Positions 18,074 through 27,669 are shown, counted from the first letter of the stretch. The stretch is DNA of 64,000 nucleotides from Streptomyces griseoflavus (GCF_014649995.1 NZ_BMUC01000005.1:311839-375838), one strand, 5' to 3'. Notes: generated by a model from the letters alone, not told the origin. Translations and numbers: made by a program.

Positions 18074-19305
18074 CCGAGCGACCTCCCGCGCCCGTGCCCG
18101 CGCCGGCCGAGACCGGTGCGGTGACAGCACCGCCTCCCGCGCCGGCGGCCGGTGCCGCGAAGACCGAGCCTGCGAAGACGGAGGCCGCGAAGACCGAGGC
18201 CGCGAAGACCGGTGCCGCGAAGACCGGTGCCGCGATGACCGAGGCCGCGAAGACTGAGGCCGCGAAGACCGAGGCCGTGAAGGCCGGTCCCGCGACCGCA
18301 CTCCCCGCACCCCCGGCCGGCGCCGGGGCGGCCGGACGTGCTCCCGTGCTGTCGGTCCGGGGACTGTCCGTGCGCTTCCTGCTGCCCGGCGGCCGCCGGA
18401 TCGCCGCCGTCACCGACGCCCACTTCGACGTGGCGCCGGGGGAGTGCCTCGCCCTGATCGGCGAGAGCGGCTGCGGCAAGTCCGTCCTGGCCTCGGCGCT
18501 GCTCGGCCTCCTGCCCGCCAACGCCCAGACCGCGGGCAGCGCCCACCTCGGCGACCTCGACCTGCTCACCGCCGGCGAACGCACCCTCGCCCGCACCGTA
18601 CGCGGCCGCCGCATCGGCCTCATCCCGCAGAGCCCCGCCGCCCACCTCACCCCCGTCCGCACCATCCGCTCCCAGACGGAGGAGACGGTCGCGCAGCTCA
18701 CCGGCGAGCGGAACCGCTCCGCCCTGCGCACGGCCGCCGAACAGGCCGCCCGGCGCGCCGAGTTCCCCCTGGACCACCTCGACCGCCACCCCCACGAGCT
18801 CTCCGGCGGTCTCGCCCAGCGGGCCGCCACGGCCCTCGCCCTGATCGGCGACGCCCCCCTGCTCCTGGCGGACGAACCCACCACCGGCCTGGACCGCGAC
18901 CTCGTGGACCGCACCGTCGACGAACTGCGCCGCCACGTCGACGCCGACCGCGCCCTGCTGATCATCACCCACGACCTGGCGGCGGCGGAGCGCGTCGCCG
19001 ACCGGGTGGCCGTCATGTACGCGGGCCGCATCGTCGAACTCAGCGAGGCGGACGCCTTCTTCGGCGCCCCCGGCCCCCGCCACCCCTACAGCCGGGGCCT
19101 GCTGGAGGCCCTCCCCGACCGGTCCTTCACGCCCATCCCCGGACTGCCCCCCGAGCTCGGCGACCTCCCCGACGGCTGCGCCTTCGCCCCCCGCTGCGAC
19201 CGCGCCACCGGCCTCTGCGCGACCCTGCCGCCCGTCACGGGCCCGGTCGCCTGCCACCACCCGGTCCCGGCCCCGGCCCGTACCCCGGAGGACGTCCGTG
19301 CTTGA
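18070..19305 (+). CDS. ABC transporter ATPase (NikD/DppD type) with AKTEA-repeat N terminus
   Basis: A 411-residue ATPase that powers the transporter. The core begins near residue 95 and shows Walker A GESGCGKS, signature LSGGLAQR, Walker B LLLADEPTTGLD and the C-terminal cysteine-bearing segment CAFAPRCDRATGLC of peptide/nickel ATPases. The first 90 residues are unusual, with about nine repeats of a five-residue unit AKTEA/AKTGA encoded by 15-bp DNA repeats (about 18155-18290), then a Pro/Ala linker. Related ATPases begin directly with the ABC domain, so this is an added low-complexity extension. GTG 18070 overlaps the previous stop. Confidence 0.85.
   Translation: MTERPPAPVPAPAETGAVTAPPPAPAAGAAKTEPAKTEAAKTEAAKTGAAKTGAAMTEAAKTEAAKTEAVKAGPATALPAPPAGAGAAGRAPVLSVRGLSVRFLLPGGRRIAAVTDAHFDVAPGECLALIGESGCGKSVLASALLGLLPANAQTAGSAHLGDLDLLTAGERTLARTVRGRRIGLIPQSPAAHLTPVRTIRSQTEETVAQLTGERNRSALRTAAEQAARRAEFPLDHLDRHPHELSGGLAQRAATALALIGDAPLLLADEPTTGLDRDLVDRTVDELRRHVDADRALLIITHDLAAAERVADRVAVMYAGRIVELSEADAFFGAPGPRHPYSRGLLEALPDRSFTPIPGLPPELGDLPDGCAFAPRCDRATGLCATLPPVTGPVACHHPVPAPARTPEDVRA
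18155..18290 (+). repeat. 15-bp coding microrepeat (AKTEA/AKTGA units)
   Basis: About nine variants of GCGAAGACCGAGGCC run head to tail within the ATPase gene. The array is in frame and the units differ mainly at the GAG/GGT codon, as expected from slippage and expansion. Confidence 0.85.
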
Positions 19306-19975
19306 GCTGCACGCCATCACCGCCGGCTACGACCGCCGCGCCCCCGTCGTACGCGACGCGAGCCTCACCGTCACCCCCGGCGAGGCCGTGGGCCTGCTGG
19401 GCCCCAGCGGCTGCGGGAAGTCCACCCTCGCCAGGGTCGCCGCCCTCCTGCACCGCCCCGCATCCGGGACGGTCGTCCTCGACGGCACCTCCGTACGCCA
19501 CTACCGCCACCGGGCGCCCCGCGCGCAGCGCACCGCCGTCGGAGTCGTCTTCCAGCAGCCCCGCCTCTCCGCCGACCCCCGCCTGCGCCTCAGCGACCTG
19601 ATCGCGGAACCCCTGCGCGCGACCGGCCGACGCGCGTCGGCGCCCGCCCGTGTGGCCGAGCTCGCCGACACCGTCGGCCTGACCCCGGACCTGCTCACCC
19701 GCCGCCCCCACGAGGTCAGCGACGGCCAGCTCCAGCGCGCCTGCCTCGCCCGCGCGCTGGTGCTGCGTCCCCGCTGGCTCATCTGCGACGAGATGACGGC
19801 GATGCTCGACGCGTCGACCACGGCCGCGCTGGTCCGCGTGGTGGAGGACTACCGCACCGCCACCGGAGCAGGCCTCCTCGCGGTCGGCCACGACCAGACC
19901 CTCCTCGACCGCTGGTGCGACCGCACGGTCCACTGGGACACGGTGACGTCGGCCGCGCGGAAGACGCCCGCCTGA
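19298..19975 (+). CDS. ABC transporter ATPase (NikE/DppF type)
   Basis: A 225-residue ATPase, second of the pair. Walker A is GPSGCGKST, the signature is VSDGQLQRA (Asp in place of the usual Gly at the third position) and Walker B is WLICDEMTAMLD. GTG 19298 overlaps the end of the upstream ATPase and is preceded by GGAGG at 8 nt. It closes the operon, followed by a hairpin shared with the converging gene. Confidence 0.88.
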   Translation: MLELHAITAGYDRRAPVVRDASLTVTPGEAVGLLGPSGCGKSTLARVAALLHRPASGTVVLDGTSVRHYRHRAPRAQRTAVGVVFQQPRLSADPRLRLSDLIAEPLRATGRRASAPARVAELADTVGLTPDLLTRRPHEVSDGQLQRACLARALVLRPRWLICDEMTAMLDASTTAALVRVVEDYRTATGAGLLAVGHDQTLLDRWCDRTVHWDTVTSAARKTPA

Positions 19976-19993
19976 GAACCGGCCGCATACGTA

Positions 19994-20021
19994 CGGCCCG
20001 GGGCCGTCCGGCCCCGGGCCG
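19994..20021. terminator. Shared terminator between converging genes
   Basis: Perfect 12-bp arms (19994-20005 and 20010-20021) with a 4-nt loop sit between the end of the transporter operon and the stop of the leftward lipoprotein gene. They could serve both. Confidence 0.75.
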
Positions 20022-20049
20022 CTACGGCCGCCCTCGCAGTGAACCGTCC

Positions 20050-21171
20050 CTACTCGACCATGAAGTCCTCTTCGAACTCGCCCTCGAACTCGCCGTCGAA
20101 GCCTTCCTCCCCGAATGCCGCTCCGGCACCGCTGAAGAAGCCCTCCATGAGTTCGTCGATGCGCACCTCGGTGGCTCCCGCGGGCGCCGTGGCCTTCTGG
20201 CCCTTGCCCACGCGCAGCACCAGCGCGAACTTCTTGACCTTCGCCGTCTCCGCCAGCTTCGCCAGGTCCACGGACACCTCGGTCAGCTCGCCGTTCTTCA
20301 GTGTGAAGTCGGCGGTGACCTTCTCGTTCGGCGCGTCCGCGAAGTCCTTCGTCGTCGGCAGCTCGGCCCCGCCCGGCAGCTCCTTCTGCAGCGGCCGGAG
20401 TTCGTCGAACAGCTCGGTCATCAGCGTGCGGAAGGGCGCCGTGGCCTTGATGTGCTCGGTGCCGTCCGACCCGCCGGAGGTCTTGAAGTCGACCTCGTCG
20501 GCGATGACCTGGCGCAGCGCCTTCGTGATCTTCTTCTGGGTCCTGGCGTCGAGCGTCGGCTCCGCCGAGGGCTCGGCGCCCCCGGGGCCCTCGGCCCCGG
20601 ACATCTGCTCGCTGGTCTCCTCCAGCTCCTTCGTGGAGACCTTGAGCCACTCACCGGCGAGCAGCTTCTTGAACGCACCCGCACTGTCGGGCAGTTCGTC
20701 GGCCGTCGGCATGGGGGCGCCGGACATCTTCGCCAGCGCGTCCGCGTCGACGCGCGCGTAGGTGTAGTCGCCGACCAGCCGGTACTCGAACAGGTCGCCG
20801 TCGGCGTTGCTGAACTTCACCGCCATCGCGCTGAAGTCCTTCTCGCCGGACTTCTCCAGCGGCTTCTTCGACTGCACCGAGAGGGAGATCCTGGCGCCGC
20901 TGAGCAGTTCGGCGACCTCGTCGGGCATCTTGTCGCCCGGCTCCGCCATCTCGGCGTCCAGCGCCTTCAACGACGCGACATCGGTGTCCAGGTCGAACTC
21001 GAGGGAGAGCGAGCGCTCCTTGCCGAGCTTCTCGAAGGCGTTGTCCAGCTTCTGCCCGGCGGACAGGTTCTCCACGGTGCCGCAAGCGGCGGAACCGGCC
21101 AGCACCGCGGTGGCTACAGCGGTGGCGGTCAGGGTTTTGCGTATGGCGGTAATGACGGTCTCCTCGTACAT
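20050..21171 (-). CDS. Putative secreted lipoprotein, unknown function
   Basis: A 373-residue protein with a hydrophobic signal segment (TATAVATAVLAGSAAC) and a Cys near residue 30. The residues before the Cys (SAAC) are a loose lipobox. The rest is acidic and soluble, with a charged C-terminal tail very rich in Glu/Phe/Gly. The general look (Leu/Lys/Asp-rich beta-sheet-like region preceded by a lipobox) is that of actinobacterial LppX/LprG-like or DUF-type lipoproteins, but no family motif is firm. The start at ATG 21171 is tentative: a good GAGGAG lies just inside it, so the real start could be slightly downstream. Confidence 0.7.
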   Translation of the reverse strand: MYEETVITAIRKTLTATAVATAVLAGSAACGTVENLSAGQKLDNAFEKLGKERSLSLEFDLDTDVASLKALDAEMAEPGDKMPDEVAELLSGARISLSVQSKKPLEKSGEKDFSAMAVKFSNADGDLFEYRLVGDYTYARVDADALAKMSGAPMPTADELPDSAGAFKKLLAGEWLKVSTKELEETSEQMSGAEGPGGAEPSAEPTLDARTQKKITKALRQVIADEVDFKTSGGSDGTEHIKATAPFRTLMTELFDELRPLQKELPGGAELPTTKDFADAPNEKVTADFTLKNGELTEVSVDLAKLAETAKVKKFALVLRVGKGQKATAPAGATEVRIDELMEGFFSGAGAAFGEEGFDGEFEGEFEEDFMVE

Positions 21172-21298
21172 GCGACCAAGGCGGTCACAGGAGGAGACGG
21201 CCCACCACCTCGAACGGTTGTACGTAGAACGGAAATTGGGGTCCACCCGATGCGCGGGGCCCACATCGGGCCCGTCCACGTCGGGCATATCTGAAGAC

Positions 21299-21808
21299 AT
21301 GTCTACACATGCGACAGCGTCGACCGGAGTGCAGGTGTGCTCCCTGAAGCGGGACACTCCGCAGACGATCCCGGCCAACGCCCCCTACACGGTGATCAGA
21401 TTCCCGTTCGGGGCCGCGGAGTCCTACGACGCCTTCACCATGCACCAGGTCAACCAGCCGGACGGTTACACCGTCACGAGCTGGGACACCGACGCCCGCT
21501 CCGGGCTGATATGGCCCGGCACCGCCGGGTGGGGCGACCTCTACGCGATGATCCAGTGGGAGGCGGGAGGCTACGACGAACTGCGCGACCAGTTCGTCCG
21601 CGACCCCCTCGGCCTCACCTCCACCCCCAACGACACGACGGCGACGGAACACCGGCCGCCGAGCATCGGCATGCAGTGCTGGACGAAGCAGTGGGGCATC
21701 TTCGTCGACCCGGCCGTCCCGATCGCCCTGCGCGCCACCCACGACGACAGCGTGGCGCGGAAGATCGTCCTGGCGGAGTTCAAGCTCGTCATCCACCCGT
21801 CCGCCTGA
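21299..21808 (+). CDS. Hypothetical protein
   Basis: A 169-residue soluble protein with Trp-rich, balanced composition and no recognised motif. It begins at ATG 21299 and is divergent from the lipoprotein gene over 127 bp. The longer frame back to 20807 overlaps that gene and is not real. I cannot assign a function. Confidence 0.6.
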   Translation: MSTHATASTGVQVCSLKRDTPQTIPANAPYTVIRFPFGAAESYDAFTMHQVNQPDGYTVTSWDTDARSGLIWPGTAGWGDLYAMIQWEAGGYDELRDQFVRDPLGLTSTPNDTTATEHRPPSIGMQCWTKQWGIFVDPAVPIALRATHDDSVARKIVLAEFKLVIHPSA

Positions 21809-21847
21809 CCGGCCCCTCCCTGCCCCCGCGCCCGTGCCGGGTACCGC

Positions 21848-23746
21848 TCATCTCGTCCGGACGCGGACCGTGGCGTACGCGTAGGCCTCGCCCTGCCGCG
21901 GCGCGCGGTTCCAGGACCGCGTGGTGAGCTGCGGCAGGATGCCCTCGACCAGCGCGTGCCGGGGTAGGGAGAGTCCGAACTCGTCCCGCACGGCGGCCAG
22001 CAGGCGACGCTCGCGGTCGTCCTCGCCGACGCCGTCCAGGACCCGGTCCGGATCGAGGGCCGCGGGCACCGGCCCCGAGCGTTCGACGTCCGTGCCGCGC
22101 AGCGTGAACGCGTACAGCTGCTCGCCCCGCTCGGCGACCGACAGGTGGAACACCGTGAGGCCGCCGTCGTGCGTGCGGCGCACCCACAGCACCACCGCGC
22201 GTCCGTCCCGCGAGGCCGCGGAGGCCGGGGAGACGAAGAAGCTGTCGGCCGCCGACGCCCGTGGGGCGGTGTCGCAGCCGAACGCCCACCCGGAGCCCGT
22301 ACGGCCCACCGCGACCACGGCCCGGTCCTCCCACGGCGCCAGGTCGTCCCGCTGCCGGGTGCCGTGGTCGAACCAGCCGTCCCGGCGGCGGGGCGGAGCC
22401 GTCAGGCCCGCACCCCCCTCCTCCCCGACCAGGCCCGCCAGCGCCTCCGGTTCCACGCCCTCCACCCACAGGCACCGGTAGGAGTCGTACGGGAGGATCC
22501 GCCGCGGAGTGTCCGCCAGCCAGCACAGCCCCGGCGGATCCAGGTCCGGCACCGGGTCGGGCATCGCACCCGCCCGCCCCGCCCGAGGCGTGGCCAGCAG
22601 CTCCAGGCCGCGCTCCCGGGTCACCACCGGGCCCAGGACGGGGTCCGCCAGCAGACCGACCGGTGCCAGCAGATCAGGCCCCGGCGGCGACCACGACGGC
22701 AGCGCGGCGCGGATCACCCGCCACGCCGTGTCCGTGTCTCCCCACCGCGCCGACTCCCACGCCTCGGCCACCGCCCGCCCGAAGGCACCGTCCGGCGCGT
22801 AGCGGTAGGTACGCTCCCGCACCCCGTTCAGGATCTCCTCGGCGGCCGCCGTGATGCCGTCGCCGGTCTCGACGCCCAGCGGGAACCCCTGCGTGGACGG
22901 CCGGCCGGGGCGCTCGTCCCGCAGGCGCGCGGCGGCCATCACGGGCACCAGATCGCCCGTGTAGCGGGCGTCGGCGACGAGCTCACCGAAGCCGTAGTAC
23001 CGGCTGCCGTGCGCCGCCGCGTCCAGTTGCGCCAGCATGCCCCGGGCACGGGGCCGCCCGTGACGCTCCGCATCGGTGAGCAGCTCCCGCGCGGCTTCCC
23101 ACCGTCCGCTCAGGGCCTCCTCCCGCGCACGCTCCACGTCGGCGTCCAGGGCGCGGGTGGTGTCGTTCACGAAGCCCGGGATGCCCGCCCGGTCGGCGTG
23201 GAAGTCCTGGTACTCGCGCTCCATGTAGGCACGGAACGACGGATACCGGTCCGGTATCTCACCGCTCCACCCCTTGTAGACGTACAGCGCCCACTCGCCG
23301 TCCTCGTCGGTGTCGCCCGGGTCGAGCAGGGCGTAGGACATGTCGGAGTCGGTCTCCAGCTGCAGGGCCCGCCGCCACATCCCGGCCAGCCGCACCTCCT
23401 GCTCGGTCGAGCGCTCGGTCAGCCCCCGCTCGTAGATCGAGGTCATGTCGAACGGATCCCCGAACCAGCCGATCTCGTGGGCCCCGCCCAGCCGGTAGAT
23501 CGACCCGCCGTCGAGCCGCCAGCCGTTGCTGGCCCCGAGGAACTGCCGGTACGACGGCGGCAACCGGGTGCCCAGACGCTCCTCGGCGGCGGCGATCTCC
23601 GCCTCCCCGGCCGGCGGGACCGCGACCGCCAGGTCGGCGAGGGTCAACCCCCCGTCCGCCAGCTCCTCCGCGTCGTCCTCGCTCGGCACCCATTCGTCCT
23701 GCCAACGCCGCAGGAACCGGTCCCAGTTGAACGCATCATCGATCAC
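21848..23746 (-). CDS. SMI1/KNR4 (SUKH) domain protein
   Basis: A 632-residue protein whose N-terminal 170 residues fit the SMI1/KNR4 (SUKH) fold. EIAAAEERLGTRLPPSYRQFLGASNGW is the classic core (shown here in part by RLPPSYRQFLGASNGW), followed by IYRLGGAHEIGWF and an acidic stretch with DPGDTDEDGEWALYVYKGW. SUKH proteins often act as immunity proteins or adaptors. The remaining 450 residues look like a helical repeat region and a second beta-rich domain without clear family. It stands alone with no toxin gene next to it. Confidence 0.7.
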   Translation of the reverse strand: MIDDAFNWDRFLRRWQDEWVPSEDDAEELADGGLTLADLAVAVPPAGEAEIAAAEERLGTRLPPSYRQFLGASNGWRLDGGSIYRLGGAHEIGWFGDPFDMTSIYERGLTERSTEQEVRLAGMWRRALQLETDSDMSYALLDPGDTDEDGEWALYVYKGWSGEIPDRYPSFRAYMEREYQDFHADRAGIPGFVNDTTRALDADVERAREEALSGRWEAARELLTDAERHGRPRARGMLAQLDAAAHGSRYYGFGELVADARYTGDLVPVMAAARLRDERPGRPSTQGFPLGVETGDGITAAAEEILNGVRERTYRYAPDGAFGRAVAEAWESARWGDTDTAWRVIRAALPSWSPPGPDLLAPVGLLADPVLGPVVTRERGLELLATPRAGRAGAMPDPVPDLDPPGLCWLADTPRRILPYDSYRCLWVEGVEPEALAGLVGEEGGAGLTAPPRRRDGWFDHGTRQRDDLAPWEDRAVVAVGRTGSGWAFGCDTAPRASAADSFFVSPASAASRDGRAVVLWVRRTHDGGLTVFHLSVAERGEQLYAFTLRGTDVERSGPVPAALDPDRVLDGVGEDDRERRLLAAVRDEFGLSLPRHALVEGILPQLTTRSWNRAPRQGEAYAYATVRVRTR

Positions 23747-24023
23747 CCGCCGAGTGTGCCAGCCACCACTGACACCGATGCCCTCCTGGAGATCGGCAGT
23801 TCACAGGGGAAGGCGAAGCCGTGTGCGTCATCCGTCGGCTGAAGGGGTCGCACGGGGCGCAGACGCGGTGACGGCGCTACGGAAGTCGCGACATGCGAGG
23901 AAGCCGGCCTCGATCCTGGAAAGGCATTGTGGATCGAGTGAGACCCGGGTGCTGTGATGCGGCTATACGGTTCTGCTGGGACGTCGGTCGTGGGCTGACG
24001 TGGGGATGAGTCAGGGGGAGACG

Positions 24024-25346
24024 ATGATCGACTACCGCAAGAAGGAAACCGTTCCGGTGTGGACGCTGGCGACAGGTGACGTCCAGGTGCCGGCGGTGGC
24101 CGGGGGCGGGCCGATGACGGCTGAGCGTCTGGCCGAACTACGCGGCGTGCTGGCCGCGTTGGCAGACCGGCCGATTGCCACGCTCGAGCTGCATCCGCTG
24201 CCGGACAAGCTCGACCGCGGCCGGGGCATCTCGCTCGATGCCGCGAGTCCGCTGGCACAGCACCTGTCGCAGCTGATCACGCAGTCGGCGCGCGGTTCCG
24301 CCGCGGCGGCCAAGGCGACGGCTGCCGGCGAGGGGCTGTACCGCATGGTGGTTCCGGCGAAGGTCGCCAAGCAGCTGGGGCAGGGCACCCTCTGCCTGAT
24401 GCGGTCGACGGCCGTGGCCGGTGGTGCCCGTGCCTCCGTCGTGAACCCGGTGACGGGCAGGATCGTCGCCGGGGTGACGTACGTGCCGGTCGGTACAGCG
24501 GCAACGGCGGGCGCAGCCGGTGGCGCCGGTGCGACAGCCGGTGTCGCGGCCGCCGGCAGTGCGGCGCTCACCGTGGCCGCACCGCTCGTGCTCATGGCCG
24601 TGGCGGTCGGGGTGAGCGCGCATGCCGACGCCAAGCGGCAGGAGGCCATCGCCCACATCACGGAACTGCTGGAGCAGCTCCAGGCGGACAAGCTCGACGA
24701 CGAGCACAGCGCGCTCAACGGCTGCCGTCCCGCCATCGACAAGGCCACGGCCATCCTGCTCGACCAGGGCAGGCTCGGTGTCTCGCTGGGACTCGACTCG
24801 GCGGTGCACGCCATCGACACCGCACTGAGCAAGGCCGACATCCGCCTGGCCCGGTGGACGAGCGCGCTCGACAAGCTTCCCGACGGTGAGCCCGTCGAGA
24901 TCGGCACGCTGACCGAGTCGTTCCCCGGTGTGGACGAACAGGGTGGCACGTTCCGCACTCACCTCGAACTGGCTGCCCTGGCCATCGCGTTGAAGCGGCG
25001 TGTCAATGTCCTCCAGGCGGTCGAGCAGGCCCAGAGCGAGCCCGACAACCTGTTCGAGAACTTCACCCGCGCGCTGCGGGACGACGAACAGCGCCTCGAC
25101 GAGCTGGAGTCGGGCATCGCCGGTGTGCTGACGCGCCTGTCTGCGCTGGTGCTGGCGCGCCCCAACAGCAAGCTCCCCGTTCTCACGGCCGGTGAGGTCG
25201 ACCGGCTGCTGCGCGTGGCGTACCAGATCCGCGGGCTGGGCGATGGTGTCGCGGTGGGCGGCCGTCCGACGGATGTGGCGATCGAGATCGCCCGCGACAA
25301 GGACGGCTCCGTGGTCGTGTTCCCCGCGCTGGCCGCGGCGGCGTAG
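24024..25346 (+). CDS. Hypothetical protein with central hydrophobic segment
   Basis: A 440-residue protein of unknown function. Residues around 160-205 form a long Ala/Gly/Val-rich hydrophobic stretch, probably a membrane hairpin, flanked by two soluble, partly helical parts (the second rich in AIxHITELLEQLQ-like helices). GGGGGAG lies just before ATG 24024; GTG 24000 and ATG 24006 are alternatives. The 277-bp gap before it (23747-24023) holds nothing else recognisable. The base composition is slightly less GC-extreme than in the clusters. Confidence 0.65.
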   Translation: MIDYRKKETVPVWTLATGDVQVPAVAGGGPMTAERLAELRGVLAALADRPIATLELHPLPDKLDRGRGISLDAASPLAQHLSQLITQSARGSAAAAKATAAGEGLYRMVVPAKVAKQLGQGTLCLMRSTAVAGGARASVVNPVTGRIVAGVTYVPVGTAATAGAAGGAGATAGVAAAGSAALTVAAPLVLMAVAVGVSAHADAKRQEAIAHITELLEQLQADKLDDEHSALNGCRPAIDKATAILLDQGRLGVSLGLDSAVHAIDTALSKADIRLARWTSALDKLPDGEPVEIGTLTESFPGVDEQGGTFRTHLELAALAIALKRRVNVLQAVEQAQSEPDNLFENFTRALRDDEQRLDELESGIAGVLTRLSALVLARPNSKLPVLTAGEVDRLLRVAYQIRGLGDGVAVGGRPTDVAIEIARDKDGSVVVFPALAAAA

Positions 25347-25378
25347 GCGCGGGGTTCGGCTCTTCTCGGGCGACGCGG

Positions 25379-25822
25379 TCACGCGCCGGCCGGTGTCGTC
25401 AGCACCGCCCGGACGGTCTTGCCGGTCGGTGGGTAGGGGACGCAGTCCCAGTGGTCGGCGAGGGCGGCGACGAGGGTGAGGCCGCGCCCGCCGGTGGAGA
25501 GGGGGTCCGGTGCGGGGTCCGTGGGCCGGGGGAGGAGGTCTCCGCGGGCGTCGCTGACGTCGATACGGAGGTGGCCGGTGGCCGGGTCGAGGGCGAGGGT
25601 GAGCCGGAAGCAGCGGCCGGGGACGCGGCCGTGCAGGACGGCGTTGGCGGCGAGTTCCGCGACGACGAGTTCGGCACGTTCCGTGAGGTCCTGCGAGGCG
25701 CCCCGGGAGCGGAGTTCGGTCACCGCGAGGAGCCGGGCGAGACGGGCGCCGCGCCGCGTGGACGACAGCAGTTGGGTGAAGGTGCCAGCGGGGGCGCCCA
25801 CTTGGGATGGTGCGTGGTTCAT
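25379..25822 (-). CDS. HATPase_c ATP-binding protein (anti-sigma-factor-like regulator)
   Basis: A 147-residue single-domain GHKL ATPase of the kind that is very abundant in Streptomyces and resembles RsbW/SpoIIAB. The N box AELVVAELAANAVLHG and the G boxes IDVSDARGDLLPRP and STGGRGLTLVAAL are present. Such proteins act as kinases or as partners of WhiJ-type regulators. The start at ATG 25822 lies only about 10 bp from a 60-bp element that recurs near 28047. Confidence 0.88.
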   Translation of the reverse strand: MNHAPSQVGAPAGTFTQLLSSTRRGARLARLLAVTELRSRGASQDLTERAELVVAELAANAVLHGRVPGRCFRLTLALDPATGHLRIDVSDARGDLLPRPTDPAPDPLSTGGRGLTLVAALADHWDCVPYPPTGKTVRAVLTTPAGA

Positions 25823-25831
25823 GACGCCAGA

Positions 25832-25891
25832 GTGGCGGCCGGACGCGGGCGGGGGCGAGTGCCGCGCCCCGTACGCGGGGTGACCGTACGG
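25832..25891. promoter_or_regulatory. Conserved 60-bp upstream element, copy 1
   Basis: This segment just upstream of the ATP-binding protein gene matches 28047-28106 at 49 of 60 positions without gaps. It ends in two CGTACG motifs. As both copies neighbour WhiJ/HATPase/DUF397-type genes, it is probably a promoter and operator of that family. Confidence 0.55.
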
Positions 25892-26009
25892 AGGCGGAGA
25901 GGAGCTGGTGCGCTTCCAGTAACGGGCACTCACGGGGCGTTGGGACCGGGCCGTGAACCGAGCGGGCCGCACCCCGGAGTGGGGTGCGGCCGGGTGTGCG
26001 TCCTTGGTG

Positions 26010-27017
26010 TCAGTCGGCCGAGGGCCCGGGGTCCGTCGGCCCTTGGCTGGGGACCGCAGTGTGCTCCGGGCTCTGGGCGGGGGCGGGGACGCGGTCCGTG
26101 GAGGAGGGGGCGGTGAAGACCTCGTCGAGGGTGGTGGCGTCGATGGCGCGGTCGAACCAGAGATCCAGGAGCGGCGCGTCTGCGCAGGTGGTGACGCGCT
26201 GTCGCGTCTCTTCCGTCAGCGAGAGGCCGCGGCGCTCCATCAGATGCAGCAGTCGCTCGGTCTTTTCTTTCACGCGTCCTTCCTCCCGTCCTTCCTCTCG
26301 TCCTTCCTCCCGTCCTGCGAGGCGGGCGTCGCCCACGATGGTGCCTCGCCTGGGGGTGAAGAGGGTCTCCATCACGTTCCTCCAGATTTTCCGGGCGTGT
26401 TCGCTGCCCAAGCCGTCCTCGATCAGTCCCGCCAGGTCGTCCCGCGCTTCGCGGTCCGTGTCCTGAGCCAGTGCCTCGCCCACAACCGTCAGTATGCCCT
26501 CGATGTCCGGGTCGTTGCTGTGGATCCACAGGCAGAACGCGGCGAAGTCCAAGTCGGCCGAGGCGTCCTGGACTCGGCTCACACGCGGCACGTTGGACGG
26601 GCCCAGTACGTGGGGCACTGTCACCTGGGTGGGGCGCCCCAGACCGGTGCGCAGGGGCCTGGCCGCCCATGCCGCCGTCGCCGTGTCCACGCACAGGACC
26701 AGCAGGACGACCTCAAGCTTGTACCGGTCGCGCAAGTACGCGACGTAGTACGGCCACGAGGTCTCCTTCTTCGGCTCGATGCCGGTCTGCGCCTCGACCA
26801 GCAGGATGAACGGGTCGCGCCCGTCGGGACGGACCACCCGCAGCACGGAGTCCATCTGCCGGGTGAACATCTTCGGAGCGCCGGATGCGTCCGTCGGGAG
26901 GGTCTCGGTGGTGACACCGGGCGGGATTCCGAGGTCCAGGAGGTCCAGCGCGCGGTTCAGCGCTTTGGGACGTCCTGGCAGGAAGCCGTGCAGGGTGTCG
27001 TGACTGACGTTGGGCAT
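26010..27017 (-). CDS. Rpn-family (recombination-promoting nuclease) protein
   Basis: A 335-residue member of the Rpn/YhgA-like PD-(D/E)XK group. The nuclease core shows an Asp-bearing strand (RPDGRDPFILLVEAQTG) with the Glu-x-Gln of the active site and SWPYYVAYLRDRY after it. The C-terminal third has the EEGREEGREEGR repeats usual in this family (DNA direct repeats at about 26265-26320), then a Pro-rich tail. Related proteins promote RecA-independent recombination or act in phage defence. It stands alone with a CATAGT -10-like hexamer near its start (about 27025). Confidence 0.8.
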   Translation of the reverse strand: MPNVSHDTLHGFLPGRPKALNRALDLLDLGIPPGVTTETLPTDASGAPKMFTRQMDSVLRVVRPDGRDPFILLVEAQTGIEPKKETSWPYYVAYLRDRYKLEVVLLVLCVDTATAAWAARPLRTGLGRPTQVTVPHVLGPSNVPRVSRVQDASADLDFAAFCLWIHSNDPDIEGILTVVGEALAQDTDREARDDLAGLIEDGLGSEHARKIWRNVMETLFTPRRGTIVGDARLAGREEGREEGREEGRVKEKTERLLHLMERRGLSLTEETRQRVTTCADAPLLDLWFDRAIDATTLDEVFTAPSSTDRVPAPAQSPEHTAVPSQGPTDPGPSAD

Positions 27018-27113
27018 GACGGGAAACTATGCGCGAAGCAGGAACAGTTGTCGGCGTTTGCCGTGTAATCACTCCTTTGGTGGAGATTCTCTATGGCTGA
27101 CGCCGAGCCTGCT

Positions 27114-27581
27114 CTACGCGCAGGGGCAGGCCAGTCCGGGGACCGCGCGGTTGGGGGAGCACGTGACCACGGCCAGGGAGAGGTACGAGGGGCGTTCGAG
27201 GTAGTGGCCGTACGACACGTCGGCGCCCGCGCGCAGTCGTTCTGCGGCGGCGTCCACCAGCCGGGCCAGGCGCGCGGTGTCCCGGTCGCCCTCCGCCGCG
27301 AACCGGGAGCTGAACTCGGCCAGTCGCTCACCGAGCCAGGCGGCCGCCTCCTTCGCCTCGTCCCAGGTGCCCCGGACCAGTGAGCGGGGCTTGACGAGCC
27401 AGTACGCCGTCTCCAGGGGCGGGAGGTCCGACGTGCGGAACTCCGCGGCGACCTGGCGGTAGCGCTCGACCAGTTCCGGCCTGCTCCCGGCCGGGGGCGG
27501 ATCGGGGTGCGGGGGTCGTCGCAGCGCCTCGTCGTCGAAGCGTGCCTTCGGGCCGGTCCAGAGGTAGGCGTGGTGGTGCAC
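27114..27581 (-). CDS. Hypothetical protein
   Basis: A 155-residue protein with many Arg, Glu and Ala and one Trp-Leu-Val-Lys segment (ETAYWLVKPRSLV); no family recognised. GTG 27581 has GGGAG upstream. It lies 88 bp downstream of the small DUF397-like gene on the same strand and may be cotranscribed with it. Confidence 0.6.
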   Translation of the reverse strand: MHHHAYLWTGPKARFDDEALRRPPHPDPPPAGSRPELVERYRQVAAEFRTSDLPPLETAYWLVKPRSLVRGTWDEAKEAAAWLGERLAEFSSRFAAEGDRDTARLARLVDAAAERLRAGADVSYGHYLERPSYLSLAVVTCSPNRAVPGLACPCA

Positions 27582-27669
27582 GTGCTGCTCCCGTGGCGAG
27601 GAGCGCCGGCGGCCGGACGCGGGGAGGAGATTCCGGTCCGGCCGGCGGCGGGGAAGGGGGAAGGGAGGG

